Under the pieces are notes generated by a model that did not search any database, was not told the DNA's origin, and worked only from the letters and a program-made list of their open reading frames with translations. The translations under genes were made by a program, and so were the position numbers. 64,000 nucleotides of DNA from CAVTPD01 sp963736575. GTDB taxonomy: Bacteria; Bacteroidota; Bacteroidia; Cytophagales; JAAEPT01. The DNA lies in the NCBI GenBank assembly GCA_963736575.1, contig CAVTPD010000001.1, positions 1,860,001 to 1,924,000 on the forward strand, read 5' to 3'. Below are positions 27,518-35,787 of this stretch, in pieces (the first letter of the stretch is position 1; each line of letters begins with the position of its first letter).

Positions 27518-28518
27518 TGTACTTTTCCGTAATCATCCCCGTTTACAACCGTCCCGATGATTTGGAAGACTTGCTTCCGGGTTTGGTGGCGCAAACGTTC
27601 CAAGACTTTGAAGTCATCATTGTAGAGAGCGGTTCTACCGAACCTTCGGATGAGGTGATTGCTCGCTTTACCGACAAGCTTTCCATACAACATTTAATGG
27701 CGGGTAACGACGGACAAGGTTTTTCCAGAAACTTTGGAATGAAACACGCCAAGGGCGATTTCTTTGTAATTCTGGACTCTGATTTATTTCTACCGGAAAC
27801 CTATCTGGAAAACGTAAAAAAAGGCCTTGAACACGATCAATTGGATTGTTTTGGCGGCCCAGACAGAGCACACACAAGCTTTACGCCCATGCAAAAAGCC
27901 ATTGATTACGCCATGACTTCGCCCCTGACGACAGGTGGTATTCGTGGAGGTAAAAAACATGTAGGCAAATTCTATCCACGTAGTTTTAATATGGGTTTTT
28001 CCCGTGCGGTTTACAACGACACCCAAGGTTATAAATACCCGTTCTTTGGTGAAGACATAGAATTGAGCCGCAGAATTATGAGTCTAGGCTATAAAACCGG
28101 ACTTATACCCGAAGCTTACGTCTACCATAAGCGTAAAAAATCCTTAAAAGGCGCTTTTATGCAAACGGAATTCTTTGGACGCGCCAGAATACAGATTTAT
28201 AAACTCTTCCCGGATACCTTAAAAGCAGCTCATTTCTTCCCGGCTTTGTTTGTGTTGTTTTGCCTAAGCATACCAATTTCGTTTTTAATAAACCCTTGTT
28301 TGGGAGAATTACATGTCGGGGCATTATTGTTCTATGTTCTACTGAATTTATTTTTTGCTTTTGTGCGTTATAAAAACCTTCAAATTGCCTTCTACAGCAT
28401 CGGTGCCATTTTTGCACAAATGTTTGGATATGGCACGGGTTTTATCAAAGATTTTGTGCGACGGCTTATCCTGAAACAAGAGCCTTATTTTAAGAATAAG
28501 GATAATGAGGATAGGTAG
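27517..28518 (+). CDS. Glycosyltransferase family 2
   Basis: 333 residues. GT-A fold with SVIIPVYNRPDDLEDLL at the start, the D-x-D-like metal motif ILDSDLFLP near residue 87, the ED motif FGEDIELSRRI near 180, and three or so C-terminal membrane helices (FPALFVLFCLSIPISFLI onward). It probably transfers a sugar from a nucleotide donor at the inner membrane for a surface glycan. It overlaps the methyltransferase by one base. The acceptor is unknown. Confidence 0.9.
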   Translation: MYFSVIIPVYNRPDDLEDLLPGLVAQTFQDFEVIIVESGSTEPSDEVIARFTDKLSIQHLMAGNDGQGFSRNFGMKHAKGDFFVILDSDLFLPETYLENVKKGLEHDQLDCFGGPDRAHTSFTPMQKAIDYAMTSPLTTGGIRGGKKHVGKFYPRSFNMGFSRAVYNDTQGYKYPFFGEDIELSRRIMSLGYKTGLIPEAYVYHKRKKSLKGAFMQTEFFGRARIQIYKLFPDTLKAAHFFPALFVLFCLSIPISFLINPCLGELHVGALLFYVLLNLFFAFVRYKNLQIAFYSIGAIFAQMFGYGTGFIKDFVRRLILKQEPYFKNKDNEDR

Positions 28519-28576
28519 TATTAACCGAAGACTTCAGTCTGATAAATTATCTAATTGAAAAAACACATACTATCTG

Positions 28577-29044
28577 ATGCAAATCTTTCCAACAGAAAAA
28601 AAGCATATATCTTTTTCTTTAAACAATAAAGAAGCTTTTCGGTTGTCTCTAAAAAAAATGACGGCACCACCACTTTCCTCTACAATAACGAAGCAAAATT
28701 TCAAATTCATCGGTTTAATAACACGAAATAAATTCTATCTACAAGTTTTTACTAGGTTATGGAGAAATCCATTTAGACCATTAATTATTGGAAAAATTAA
28801 TTCAGATAGTATTGACATCAAACTTGGCGTTAACCCTAAAATATTTTTATTTTTAATTATTGGGCTTTTTATGATTGGCTGGGGGATTATTCAAAATAAT
28901 GAGTTCGCGTTCGTTATTCCAATGGTGATTTTTCCTCTATTTTGGTATATGATTGCTTGGTTCTTTTACTTACAAGATTTACCTAAAACTTTTGAAGCTG
29001 TTAAACAGCTAGAAAAAATGGCTGAAACGAAAAATAATCCTTAA
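28577..29044 (+). CDS. Hypothetical membrane protein
   Basis: 155 residues with two adjacent hydrophobic segments at about 92-108 (IFLFLIIGLFMIGWGII) and 113-132 (AFVIPMVIFPLFWYMIAW), and a basic N-terminal half. No domain is recognised. AT content is higher than in the preceding glycan operon, marking the entry into the accessory region. It lies 44 bases before a toxin-antitoxin pair; any link is unproven. Confidence 0.6.
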   Translation: MQIFPTEKKHISFSLNNKEAFRLSLKKMTAPPLSSTITKQNFKFIGLITRNKFYLQVFTRLWRNPFRPLIIGKINSDSIDIKLGVNPKIFLFLIIGLFMIGWGIIQNNEFAFVIPMVIFPLFWYMIAWFFYLQDLPKTFEAVKQLEKMAETKNNP

Positions 29045-29087
29045 CTTATAAGTTGCACTAAAGAGAAACTTTTAATATTTTTACACT

Positions 29088-29429
29088 ATGGATCATCGAA
29101 AGAGAACCATCATTTTTTACAAGGATTATTTTGAGTCCTTCTTCTTAAAACAGAATAAGAAAGTCCAGCAAAAAATAATTTGGACCTTAAACTTGTTAGA
29201 AGAACTACCAAATATTCCAGAAACGTATTTAAAGCATCTAAAAGGAACTGAAGGCTTATATGAAATACGTGTACAAGTAGGGAGCAACATTTATAGAATA
29301 TTTTGCTTCTTTTCAAAAGGACAATTGGTGGTTTTAATGAATGGTTTCCAGAAAAAAACTCAAAAAACACCCAAAAATGAAATTGAAAAAGCTTTAAAAA
29401 TCAAAAATGATTATGAGCAAAACAACTGA
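29088..29429 (+). CDS. RelE/HigB-type toxin
   Basis: 113 residues with the RelE/ParE-like layout of the phage-derived Gp49-like group: FYKDYFESFFLKQNKKVQQKI, then LKHLKGTEGLYEIRVQVGSNIYRIFCFF and VLMNGFQKKTQKTP. Such toxins cleave mRNA on the ribosome. The core Arg/Lys residues (RVQVG, YRIF, KKTQKTP) expected for activity are present. The toxin-first order and the 23-base overlap with an HTH gene are typical of HigBA systems. Confidence 0.88.
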   Translation: MDHRKRTIIFYKDYFESFFLKQNKKVQQKIIWTLNLLEELPNIPETYLKHLKGTEGLYEIRVQVGSNIYRIFCFFSKGQLVVLMNGFQKKTQKTPKNEIEKALKIKNDYEQNN

Positions 29430-29715
29430 AAACATAATAACCTTAGATCAATTTAAAGACAAACACTTTGGGATAGAAACACTTGAGCGCAAGGAATTAG
29501 ACGAAGGTTATGAAAACTTTAAGATCGGTGCACTTATTCACGAAGCACGTTTAGCAAAAGGTCTTACACAAACCCAGTTGGCAGAAAAAATAGGCTCTAC
29601 TAAGTCTTACATTTCAAAAATAGAGAACAACTTAAAAGAAGTTCGGTTATCAACCTTAAAGAAAATTGTTGAATTGGGTTTAGGTGGTCAAATTGAATTG
29701 TCTATAAAATTGTAA
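29407..29715 (+). CDS. HigA-type XRE antitoxin
   Basis: 102 residues. The N-terminal 40 residues (LDQFKDKHFGIETLERKELD) should wrap the toxin. The C-terminal XRE helix-turn-helix (IHEARLAKGLTQTQLAEKIGSTKSYISKIEN) should bind the operon promoter for autoregulation. The start is the ATG at 29407, or the ATG two codons later. No palindromic operator was evident on reading the region before the toxin gene. Confidence 0.88.
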   Translation: MIMSKTTENIITLDQFKDKHFGIETLERKELDEGYENFKIGALIHEARLAKGLTQTQLAEKIGSTKSYISKIENNLKEVRLSTLKKIVELGLGGQIELSIKL

Positions 29716-29787
29716 ATTTGATCTAGTCGCACTCATTCCTATTATTAAATTTTTAATCCTAGTTATAGAACACCAAACTTTTTCCCT

Positions 29788-30069
29788 ATGAACAACATCA
29801 AAGAAACCTTTAAAAAGAGAAAGAAACGACAAATCATTATAGCTATTCCCCTCGTACTGGCAGTTTTCTATTTAGGATTCAGCAGTGAACAACAAACCGA
29901 TGTTGCGGGGAACAACAACCAAGCTTATGTTACCATAGCTTGTATTGTATTGGTGACATGTGGTGTTATTTTATCCCTTATTAACTGGCGTTGCCCTTCT
30001 TGTAATAAGTATTTGGGCAAAAAATTCAGTCCTAAATTTTGTTCTAGTTGTGGTACAGCGTTGCTGTAA
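29788..30069 (+). CDS. Small membrane protein with zinc ribbon
   Basis: 93 residues: a basic N-terminus, a membrane segment (IIIAIPLVLAVFYLGF), a second (VTIACIVLVTCGVILSLI) and a C-terminal zinc ribbon with two Cys pairs (CPSC and CSSC). Zinc-ribbon membrane proteins of this type are common and functionally unassigned. It lies just after the toxin-antitoxin pair with a 72-base gap. Confidence 0.65.
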   Translation: MNNIKETFKKRKKRQIIIAIPLVLAVFYLGFSSEQQTDVAGNNNQAYVTIACIVLVTCGVILSLINWRCPSCNKYLGKKFSPKFCSSCGTALL

Positions 30070-30165
30070 GTACTGCTTTTATGGCGGTAACATATTGCTG
30101 TGGTTAATCTGATTTTTCCGAAACATTTTGAGGAAGAAACTTGTCTAATTACTTGTTTTCGTGTT

Positions 30166-32739
30166 TTATTTCTTAATTAGATGTACCGAAGAATTTGGGG
30201 TTTTAATAAAATATATACCTGAAGAAAAATTTTCCATATTTACACTTTTACCTTTTCCTTGAAGTAATAATTGCCCTGTTTCAGAAAATATTTCATAAAC
30301 CATTTCGTTGGTGAAATGTATCATTTCATTAAATGGATTGGGATAAACAGAATATGTTTTATCTGAGTTAGATTCAGGATCTGTATTACTGGTTATAACA
30401 ATGCTAGATGTATTCATATATATGGAAGCTTGTCTATCATAAAAATCAGCACCAGCTATTACAACATCCTTTTTAGCATCATTATTAATATCATAAATCA
30501 ATACATCTGAATAGTAAATTTGATTTAATGAGTCTGTCAAAATTTCTTCAAATTGATTTTGACCAAGGTTTAAATAACATTTTGTTAACGCCGAAAAATT
30601 TACAGTTCCGGTAATAATTATCTCTGGTAAGTTGTCATTATTTAAATCTCCAACCTCTATTTTACCAATAACTTCAGCAAATGGTGTATTATCTACTATT
30701 GTAAATTGACCTGTGCCGTCGTTTTCATATAAGGTGCATATTTCATTTAATAAGTTCCTGTCATTGTAACCTAGAATTAACAAATCTTGATCTCCGTCAT
30801 CATCAAAATCAGCAAATTTAACATCTGCATTACTCACTATAATAAAAGGTGTTTCTAGGACTTCTTCAAAATCGCCATTTCCATCGTTAAGGTATAATTT
30901 AGTGTTAGAGATAGTTCTACCACTGTTTCGGTAAGAATTACCGGTAATTATCAAGTCAAGATCATTATCACCATCAATATCGGCAAAGTCAACCCCAGAA
31001 AATTTCAGGTCTGGAAAATTAGATTGTAATTCGCTAAAAACTCCTTTACCATCATTATTATAAAGTCCAGTAAAGGGAGTTGATCCTCCGTTAAGACTTC
31101 CTGTGATAAGCAAATCTAAATCATCATCGTTATCTATATCTGCAAATTTAAATGATGGAGTACCTAAATCTGGTAATACTGTATTCATTTGGCTGAAATT
31201 TCCTTCACCATCGTTAATATAGAGTGTGGTTTTGGCAGCGCCTTCGCTATTTATAATTCCAGCTATCAATAAGTCTTTATCATGATCTCCATCAATATCA
31301 GCAAATACTGCTTCACCTGTAACAACACCTTGTATGGTAGTATCTTGGAGCACATATTCACCTGAAATATTTGCATAGATGTAACTAATAGGTTTTTGAT
31401 TTATATTTTTTCCTGATATAAGTAAATCCAAATCAGTATCCCCATCAATGTCGGCATACGTTAAGTTAGCATTAGATACTCTAACTAAAGGAAGGTCTTG
31501 TGCTTTATTAAATACCCCTTGTCCATTGTTATAATAAACATTGCATTCTTTGGCTGTAGAATTACGATCTATACCGCCAAACAGTATAATATCTAATAAA
31601 TTATCTCCGTTAAAATCGGCCAATTCAGCATCACCTACTACAAATTTAGCTAAATCCCCAGTAGGTTGTTCAATGAGAAATCCGTCTGGATTTACTTCCA
31701 TAACATAAGCTTCATACGCATAGGATTCCGTTAAACCCGTCATGTATATTTCTTCTATAGGATCATTATCTAGATTACCCACAACAATAGAAGACACTAG
31801 TAATTTGTCAAAAACTTCTTGATGTATTAACCTAAAAGCTCCATCACCTTCATTCAAATACGTCTTAGTAAAATAATCTGAACTGCTGTTTCTACCCGAA
31901 AGCAATAAATCAAGATCATTATCTCCATCTAAATCCAAAAGATGATTTACACTAATGTGATGTTCTTTTTCTATTGTATCATTAACAACTTGAAAATGAC
32001 CAGTATGGTCATTACGGTAGCTTATAGTGCTATTTATCACTCTAAACCCCGAAGGTTCAGTGAGTAAGTATTCACCACTTAAAACTAAATCTACAAACTC
32101 ATCACCATCAATATCACCAAAAGAAGCTGAAGGAGCTTGCTGAGCTTGCTCTACAGCTTGTAATCCGTGGTTCACTATTTCTAAAAAATCTCCTTGTCCT
32201 TGATTCAGGTAAATTGATAATTTTTCGTTTTGATCTTTATCAGTACCTGTAATAAAGAGTTCGGGTAAGTCATCATTATTTAAGTCTATTATTTTAACTT
32301 CAGAATGATGAACTTCTATGAGCGTTAAATTACTATTGGGAATAAATACCCCAGACCCATCATTGATATATAGTTGTGAAAATGGAGTTTGATCATCTTT
32401 AAGGCCACTTATTAAAAGATCAAAATCATTATCTCCATCAACATCTCCAAAACTTGCCGAAGAACTTGACAAAGGTTCAAAAACATTACTTTCATCCGCT
32501 ATAAAAAGCCCTGTCCCGTCATTTATAAAAAGTTGAGAAAATCCTTTTCTATAAGATCTATTACCAGTTATAAAGATATCTTCAAAACCGTCTTTATTTA
32601 CATCTGACACTTCAATCTCACCAGATTGTAATGGAATAAATGAATTGTATTCTTGTATTCTGCTTAACTCAATTTGAGCATTCGCTGAATTATGAAAAAC
32701 AAAACAAAGAATCCCAGAAAAAAGAAGTAAATATTTCAT
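30166..32739 (-). CDS. Secreted FG-GAP/VCBS repeat protein with T9SS sorting domain
   Basis: 857 residues. A signal peptide (to about 21) is followed by about thirteen repeats of the type FGDVDGDNDFDLLISG and FADIDGDHDKDLLIAG, each with a DxDxDxD Ca2+-binding loop, forming integrin-like beta-propellers. The last 80 residues are a T9SS type A C-terminal domain (YSVYPNPFNEMIHF, then SGIYFIKT and a basic end). It is probably exported by the type IX system and attached to the surface; the ligand is unknown. The intergenic stretch before it borders a small ORF and the IS element. Confidence 0.88.
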   Translation of the reverse strand: MKYLLLFSGILCFVFHNSANAQIELSRIQEYNSFIPLQSGEIEVSDVNKDGFEDIFITGNRSYRKGFSQLFINDGTGLFIADESNVFEPLSSSSASFGDVDGDNDFDLLISGLKDDQTPFSQLYINDGSGVFIPNSNLTLIEVHHSEVKIIDLNNDDLPELFITGTDKDQNEKLSIYLNQGQGDFLEIVNHGLQAVEQAQQAPSASFGDIDGDEFVDLVLSGEYLLTEPSGFRVINSTISYRNDHTGHFQVVNDTIEKEHHISVNHLLDLDGDNDLDLLLSGRNSSSDYFTKTYLNEGDGAFRLIHQEVFDKLLVSSIVVGNLDNDPIEEIYMTGLTESYAYEAYVMEVNPDGFLIEQPTGDLAKFVVGDAELADFNGDNLLDIILFGGIDRNSTAKECNVYYNNGQGVFNKAQDLPLVRVSNANLTYADIDGDTDLDLLISGKNINQKPISYIYANISGEYVLQDTTIQGVVTGEAVFADIDGDHDKDLLIAGIINSEGAAKTTLYINDGEGNFSQMNTVLPDLGTPSFKFADIDNDDDLDLLITGSLNGGSTPFTGLYNNDGKGVFSELQSNFPDLKFSGVDFADIDGDNDLDLIITGNSYRNSGRTISNTKLYLNDGNGDFEEVLETPFIIVSNADVKFADFDDDGDQDLLILGYNDRNLLNEICTLYENDGTGQFTIVDNTPFAEVIGKIEVGDLNNDNLPEIIITGTVNFSALTKCYLNLGQNQFEEILTDSLNQIYYSDVLIYDINNDAKKDVVIAGADFYDRQASIYMNTSSIVITSNTDPESNSDKTYSVYPNPFNEMIHFTNEMVYEIFSETGQLLLQGKGKSVNMENFSSGIYFIKTPNSSVHLIKK

Positions 32740-32828
32740 AATCAGTCCTTAATAACAACTTTAAAATTAATCATTATAATGACTAACACAAATAAAGCTA
32801 TTAGCAGATTTTTTCTAAATAAACAGAA

Positions 32829-32981
32829 TTAGGATTCTAAATCATCGAAAAAAAACCCTTCCCAGCCTTTCTTCGAAAACCACACTACTGCATCGCTTGC
32901 GGCACAGACTTTCCCTTTGTATGGAATTATAGCATTAAACTGCTCTGAAAAATCTTTACTGGTAAGATAACGGACAATCAT
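32829..32981 (-). CDS. 50-residue hypothetical or truncated ORF beside the IS
   Basis: ATG at 32981, stop at 32829. The translation (MIVRYLTSKDFSEQF through FFFDDLES) has natural-looking composition with Trp, Cys and a KGK-type turn. Its start lies only 12 bases from the left terminal repeat of the IS1595 element, so it could be the C-terminal stump of a gene cut by the IS or a complete small gene. I do not recognise it. Confidence 0.4.
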   Translation of the reverse strand: MIVRYLTSKDFSEQFNAIIPYKGKVCAASDAVVWFSKKGWEGFFFDDLES

Positions 32982-32994
32982 AAAAAAACAATAC

Positions 32995-33017
32995 GCTTAT
33001 TCGCAATGTTGCCAGTA
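32995..33017 (+). repeat. Left terminal inverted repeat of the IS1595 element
   Basis: Reads GCTTATTCGCAATGTTGCCA and onward; it pairs with 34107-34129 with a single mismatch. Confidence 0.85.
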
Positions 33018-33132
33018 ACCGAAAATGATATAAGCTTGGGCTAAAATCAGAATCCTATTCTTTCTTTACGGCTTATTTACGGTAAACAAAGTCTATTTAA
33101 TTGTGGGTAGGATATATTTAGACAAATAATAA

Positions 33133-33157
33133 TATGCTCATCCGTAATTATACCAGT
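33133..33157 (+). repeat. Degenerate internal copy of the IS end
   Basis: TATGCTCATCCGTAATTATA-type sequence matching the right IS end (reverse complement) at about 20 of 25 positions, same orientation as the left end. Possibly the relic of an earlier insertion or of a nested element. Confidence 0.5.
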
Positions 33158-33209
33158 CCGCAGATTGGTTGCGTAGCTTAGACCTAACTTGGTCATAAAA
33201 ATCAATGCT

Positions 33210-34127
33210 ATGAACATATTAGAATTTGTTGATATATTTCCAGATGAGATCAGTTGTAAACTACATTTTAAACAAGTTAGAGAAACCCAAGGAGTGGTTT
33301 GCAAAAAATGTAAAAGCCACAAGCATTATTGGTTAAAAGCTAAATATCAGTGGCAATGTGCCCAATGTGGATTTAGAACAACTCTTAAAAGCGGTACAAT
33401 ACTGGAAAGCAGTAACCTTCCTTTTAGAAAATGGTTTCTGGCTATGATGTTTATGAGTTTTTCTAAGAAAGGAATATCTGCCTGTGAACTTCAACGACAA
33501 CTCAACCACTCCCGCTATGAAAGTATCTGGAATATGATGCATAAAATTCGAGAAGCCATGGGTAAAAGAGATGACCTATATCAATTGCATGGAATGATTG
33601 AGTTTGATGAAGGTTATTTTGAAGTAGCTCATAAAAAGGGAAAGAAACTTAAACGAGGAAAAGGAAGCCAGAAGCAAAAAAATATAGCTACCATGGTTGA
33701 ATCTACCCCGTTGGAAAACCCTGAAACAGGTGTTAAAAGCAAACATTGCAGGTACTATAAAATGAAAGTTTTGGATACTCAAAAATCAGAAAGTATAAAT
33801 AAAGTCATTAAGGAAAATTTGAGTGAATTGGCTATCGTATTTTCAGATAAAAGTAAAAGTTATGTAGATATAGCTGATTTTGTAGAAGGACACTACAGCG
33901 TGAAATCAGACAAAGAAACTACTAATGATACTTTAAAGTGGGTACACATCGCTATTTCTAATGCAAAGAGGAACTTCTTAGGTGTTTACCACAAGATCAG
34001 CGGTAAAAACCTTCAGAATTACATAAATGAATTTTGCTATAAGCTAAACAGAAGATATTTTGGAGAAAACCTTTTCAAAAGGCTCTTAATTGCTGTTTCT
34101 TATCCATACTGGCAACATTGCGGATAA
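33210..34127 (+). CDS. IS1595-family (ISXO2-like) transposase
   Basis: 305 residues from ATG 33210; a TTG at 33189 is possible but less likely. The N-terminal zinc ribbon (CKKCKSHKHYWLKAKYQWQCAQC) and DUF-type helix-turn-helix precede the ISXO2-like DDE domain with catalytic candidates FDEGYFEV, VFSDKSKSY and the late NxxK/H region VHIAISNAKRNFLGVYHK. The frame is intact and all signatures are present, so it could be active. The C-terminus PYWQHCG is encoded within the right terminal repeat. Confidence 0.92.
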   Translation: MNILEFVDIFPDEISCKLHFKQVRETQGVVCKKCKSHKHYWLKAKYQWQCAQCGFRTTLKSGTILESSNLPFRKWFLAMMFMSFSKKGISACELQRQLNHSRYESIWNMMHKIREAMGKRDDLYQLHGMIEFDEGYFEVAHKKGKKLKRGKGSQKQKNIATMVESTPLENPETGVKSKHCRYYKMKVLDTQKSESINKVIKENLSELAIVFSDKSKSYVDIADFVEGHYSVKSDKETTNDTLKWVHIAISNAKRNFLGVYHKISGKNLQNYINEFCYKLNRRYFGENLFKRLLIAVSYPYWQHCG

Positions 34128-34129
34128 GC
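34107..34129 (-). repeat. Right terminal inverted repeat of the IS1595 element
   Basis: Reverse complement of the left end with one mismatch; overlaps the transposase stop codon region (stop at 34125-34127). Confidence 0.85.
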
Positions 34130-34192
34130 ATAAATAATAATTTTTCTCTGTATAATAGAAGCTATTGATAAAATAGATTTACAGACATTGTT

Positions 34193-34200
34193 TATATTTG
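34193..34200 (+). promoter_or_regulatory. Candidate -7 box of the AraC-type gene
   Basis: TATATTTG matches the TAnnTTTG consensus 25 bases before the ATG; no good -33 TTG at 19 bases was found. Confidence 0.35.
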
Positions 34201-34225
34201 AAAGGTACCCGATTACAAAGACCAA

Positions 34226-35065
34226 ATGCCCATAGAAAACATTCCTGAGATCTATATTAAAGACCAAAAACAAAGTCCAGATCTATTTGTCTATGATTTT
34301 AAAATGACTAGTGATGTTGTTAAAAGCAAGGTGAATCTAGGGATGAATATGTTTAGCTTTTTACAGGTGGGTACAAAACAAGTACACTTTGCCGGAACAT
34401 CAATTGCGGTAAATAAAGACCAGTCGTTACTGCTAAAAAAAGGAAATTGGTTGTGGACAGAGTTATTAGACAAAGATGCCGTTTACTATTGCAAACTCTT
34501 ATTTTTTTCGGAAAAAAAACTCAAAGACTTTTTAGTAAAACATACTGAAAACAAACCATGTCCTAATGAAGAAAGACCCTATTTTATCATTAGAAACGAT
34601 ACGTATATTACCTCCTACTTAAATTCATTATCTACTATTACGGGAGCACCTACGGTTTTTATGGAAAACTTACTTTCTGTAAAGTTCGAAGAACTTATGC
34701 TTTACCTTATTAATAAATACGGAAATACCTTTGAAGTTTACTTACACTCCTTAATTGCTCAAGAAAGCTCCGTTTTTAAAAAAATTGTTGAAAGCAAAGT
34801 GCATTCTAATCTAAAATTAGAGGAAATAGCCTTTCTGTGTAACATGAGTTTATCTACTTTTAAACGTCATTTTATTAGAGAATACAAGGTATCTCCCGGC
34901 AAATGGTTACAAGACAAACGGCTACAAAAAGCTAAAGAAACCTTAGAACTAAATAATGTAAAACCTTCCGATATTTATTTAGACTTTGGTTACAACAACC
35001 TTTCTAACTTCAGCATAGCCTTCAAAAACAAATTTGGGATTAACCCTAGTGAGATTACTTATTAG
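34226..35065 (+). CDS. AraC-family transcriptional regulator
   Basis: 279 residues. The C-terminal 100 residues form the double helix-turn-helix typical of AraC/XylS (LEEIAFLCNMSLSTFKRHFIREYKVSPGKWLQDKRLQKA, then DIYLDFGYNNLSNFSIAFKNKFGINPSEI). The N-terminal domain is a cupin-like sensor of unknown ligand. The gene lies 122 bases before a HbpS/GlcG-like gene whose upstream region has phased repeats, so it is likely its activator. It is not part of the IS, which ends about 100 bases upstream. Confidence 0.9.
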   Translation: MPIENIPEIYIKDQKQSPDLFVYDFKMTSDVVKSKVNLGMNMFSFLQVGTKQVHFAGTSIAVNKDQSLLLKKGNWLWTELLDKDAVYYCKLLFFSEKKLKDFLVKHTENKPCPNEERPYFIIRNDTYITSYLNSLSTITGAPTVFMENLLSVKFEELMLYLINKYGNTFEVYLHSLIAQESSVFKKIVESKVHSNLKLEEIAFLCNMSLSTFKRHFIREYKVSPGKWLQDKRLQKAKETLELNNVKPSDIYLDFGYNNLSNFSIAFKNKFGINPSEITY

Positions 35066-35109
35066 CTTATCTAGCATAGCTTTACCTTTTAACATTGACC
35101 TTTTTTCAT

Positions 35110-35146
35110 AAGTACTTGAACTGTTTTAGTAAGTACCTTTAAGTAC
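35110..35146 (+). promoter_or_regulatory. Three phased AAGTAC repeats, candidate AraC operator
   Basis: AAGTAC occurs at 35110, 35131 and 35141: spacings of 21 and 10 bases, i.e. two and one helical turns. The same face of the DNA is thus presented three times, just upstream of a TACATTTG box (35155-35162). This fits a direct-repeat operator for the adjacent AraC-type activator. Binding is inferred, not shown. Confidence 0.55.
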
Positions 35147-35154
35147 TATAACTA

Positions 35155-35162
35155 TACATTTG
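35155..35162 (+). promoter_or_regulatory. -7 promoter box of the HbpS/GlcG-like gene
   Basis: TACATTTG fits TAnnTTTG; no TTG lies at the -33 distance (35133-35135 reads GTA), as expected for an activator-dependent promoter. Confidence 0.55.
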
Positions 35163-35187
35163 TTCCCTACTTAAAAAATTAAAAGCT

Positions 35188-35586
35188 ATGAATATTACAT
35201 TAACACAAGCAGAAAAAATTATTGCAGTAGCCAAAGAAAAAGCTGTAGAAATAGACACTAAAATGAACATTGCCGTGGTAGACGCCGGAGCAAACTTAGT
35301 TGCTTTCGCGCGTATGGACGGGGCTTGGTTAGGTTCATTAGATATCTCGATTAAAAAAGCCAAAACCGCTCGTTTTTTTGATATGAATACAGGCGTTATT
35401 GGCGAGTTATCTCAGCCAGGTGGTTCTTTATACAACATAGAACATTCTAATAATGGTTTAATCACCTTCCCAGGTGGTATTCCAATTAAAAACGAAGCCG
35501 GTGAAATTATTGGTGCCATTGGGGTTAGTGGTAGTTCGGTAGAAAACGATCATAAAGTAGCTGAAGCGGGCGCATTAGCGATCTAA
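35188..35586 (+). CDS. HbpS/GlcG-like heme-binding family protein
   Basis: 132 residues, the normal size for this DUF336 family. Landmarks: ALT-type start (LTQAEKIIAVAKEKA), NIAVVDAGANLVAFARMDGAW, and PGGIPIKNEAGEIIGAIGVSG. Relatives bind heme or cobalamin or are encoded in glycolate/propanediol loci, but the true ligand of most is unknown. No signal peptide is seen, so it is cytoplasmic. Next to an AraC regulator and a phased operator, it is probably inducible. A terminator follows. Confidence 0.85.
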   Translation: MNITLTQAEKIIAVAKEKAVEIDTKMNIAVVDAGANLVAFARMDGAWLGSLDISIKKAKTARFFDMNTGVIGELSQPGGSLYNIEHSNNGLITFPGGIPIKNEAGEIIGAIGVSGSSVENDHKVAEAGALAI

Positions 35587-35608
35587 ATGTTATCGTTTAC
35601 AATCTTTT

Positions 35609-35642
35609 AAAAAGGGTAATTAGCTTTCTAGTTACCCTTTTT
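35609..35642 (+). terminator. Intrinsic terminator after HbpS/GlcG-like gene
   Basis: Arms 35609-35619 (AAAAAGGGTAA) and 35632-35642 (TTACCCTTTTT) are perfectly complementary over 11 bases with a 12-base loop and a T-rich end. Confidence 0.85.
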
Positions 35643-35650
35643 CTTTTAAT

Positions 35651-35745
35651 GCAGTCAACGCATAAAACCATAACTACCGTTCATCAACACGGCTTAATAA
35701 TTCACCGTTTACAAGGTATAGCAGCTGTTGTAAAAGTTTCTACCA
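35651..35745 (+). repeat. ~100-bp palindromic repeat, copy 1 (diverged)
   Basis: Aligns with the copies at 36601 and 37427: shared blocks AGTCAACGCAT, ACTACCGTT, ATCAA, TTCACCGTT, ACAAGGTATAGC and GTTGTAAAAG. More diverged than the other two, but in the same orientation. It lies between the GlcG-like and beta-barrel genes. Confidence 0.6.
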
Positions 35746-35787
35746 ATCACTTTGGTCAATTTTTTATGATCTGAAAAACAAAAACCT

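Larger units (their letters stand above)
32995..34129 (+). mobile_element. IS1595-family insertion sequence
   Basis: Element bounded by terminal inverted repeats: left 32995-33017 and right 34107-34129, matching at 22 of 23 positions, with similarity continuing a few bases outward. It contains one transposase gene, whose last seven codons lie in the right repeat. No convincing target duplication is left at the flanks, so the insertion may be old or an end may be misplaced. About 190 bases between the left end and the gene hold another degenerate copy of the repeat (33133-33157). Confidence 0.85.
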
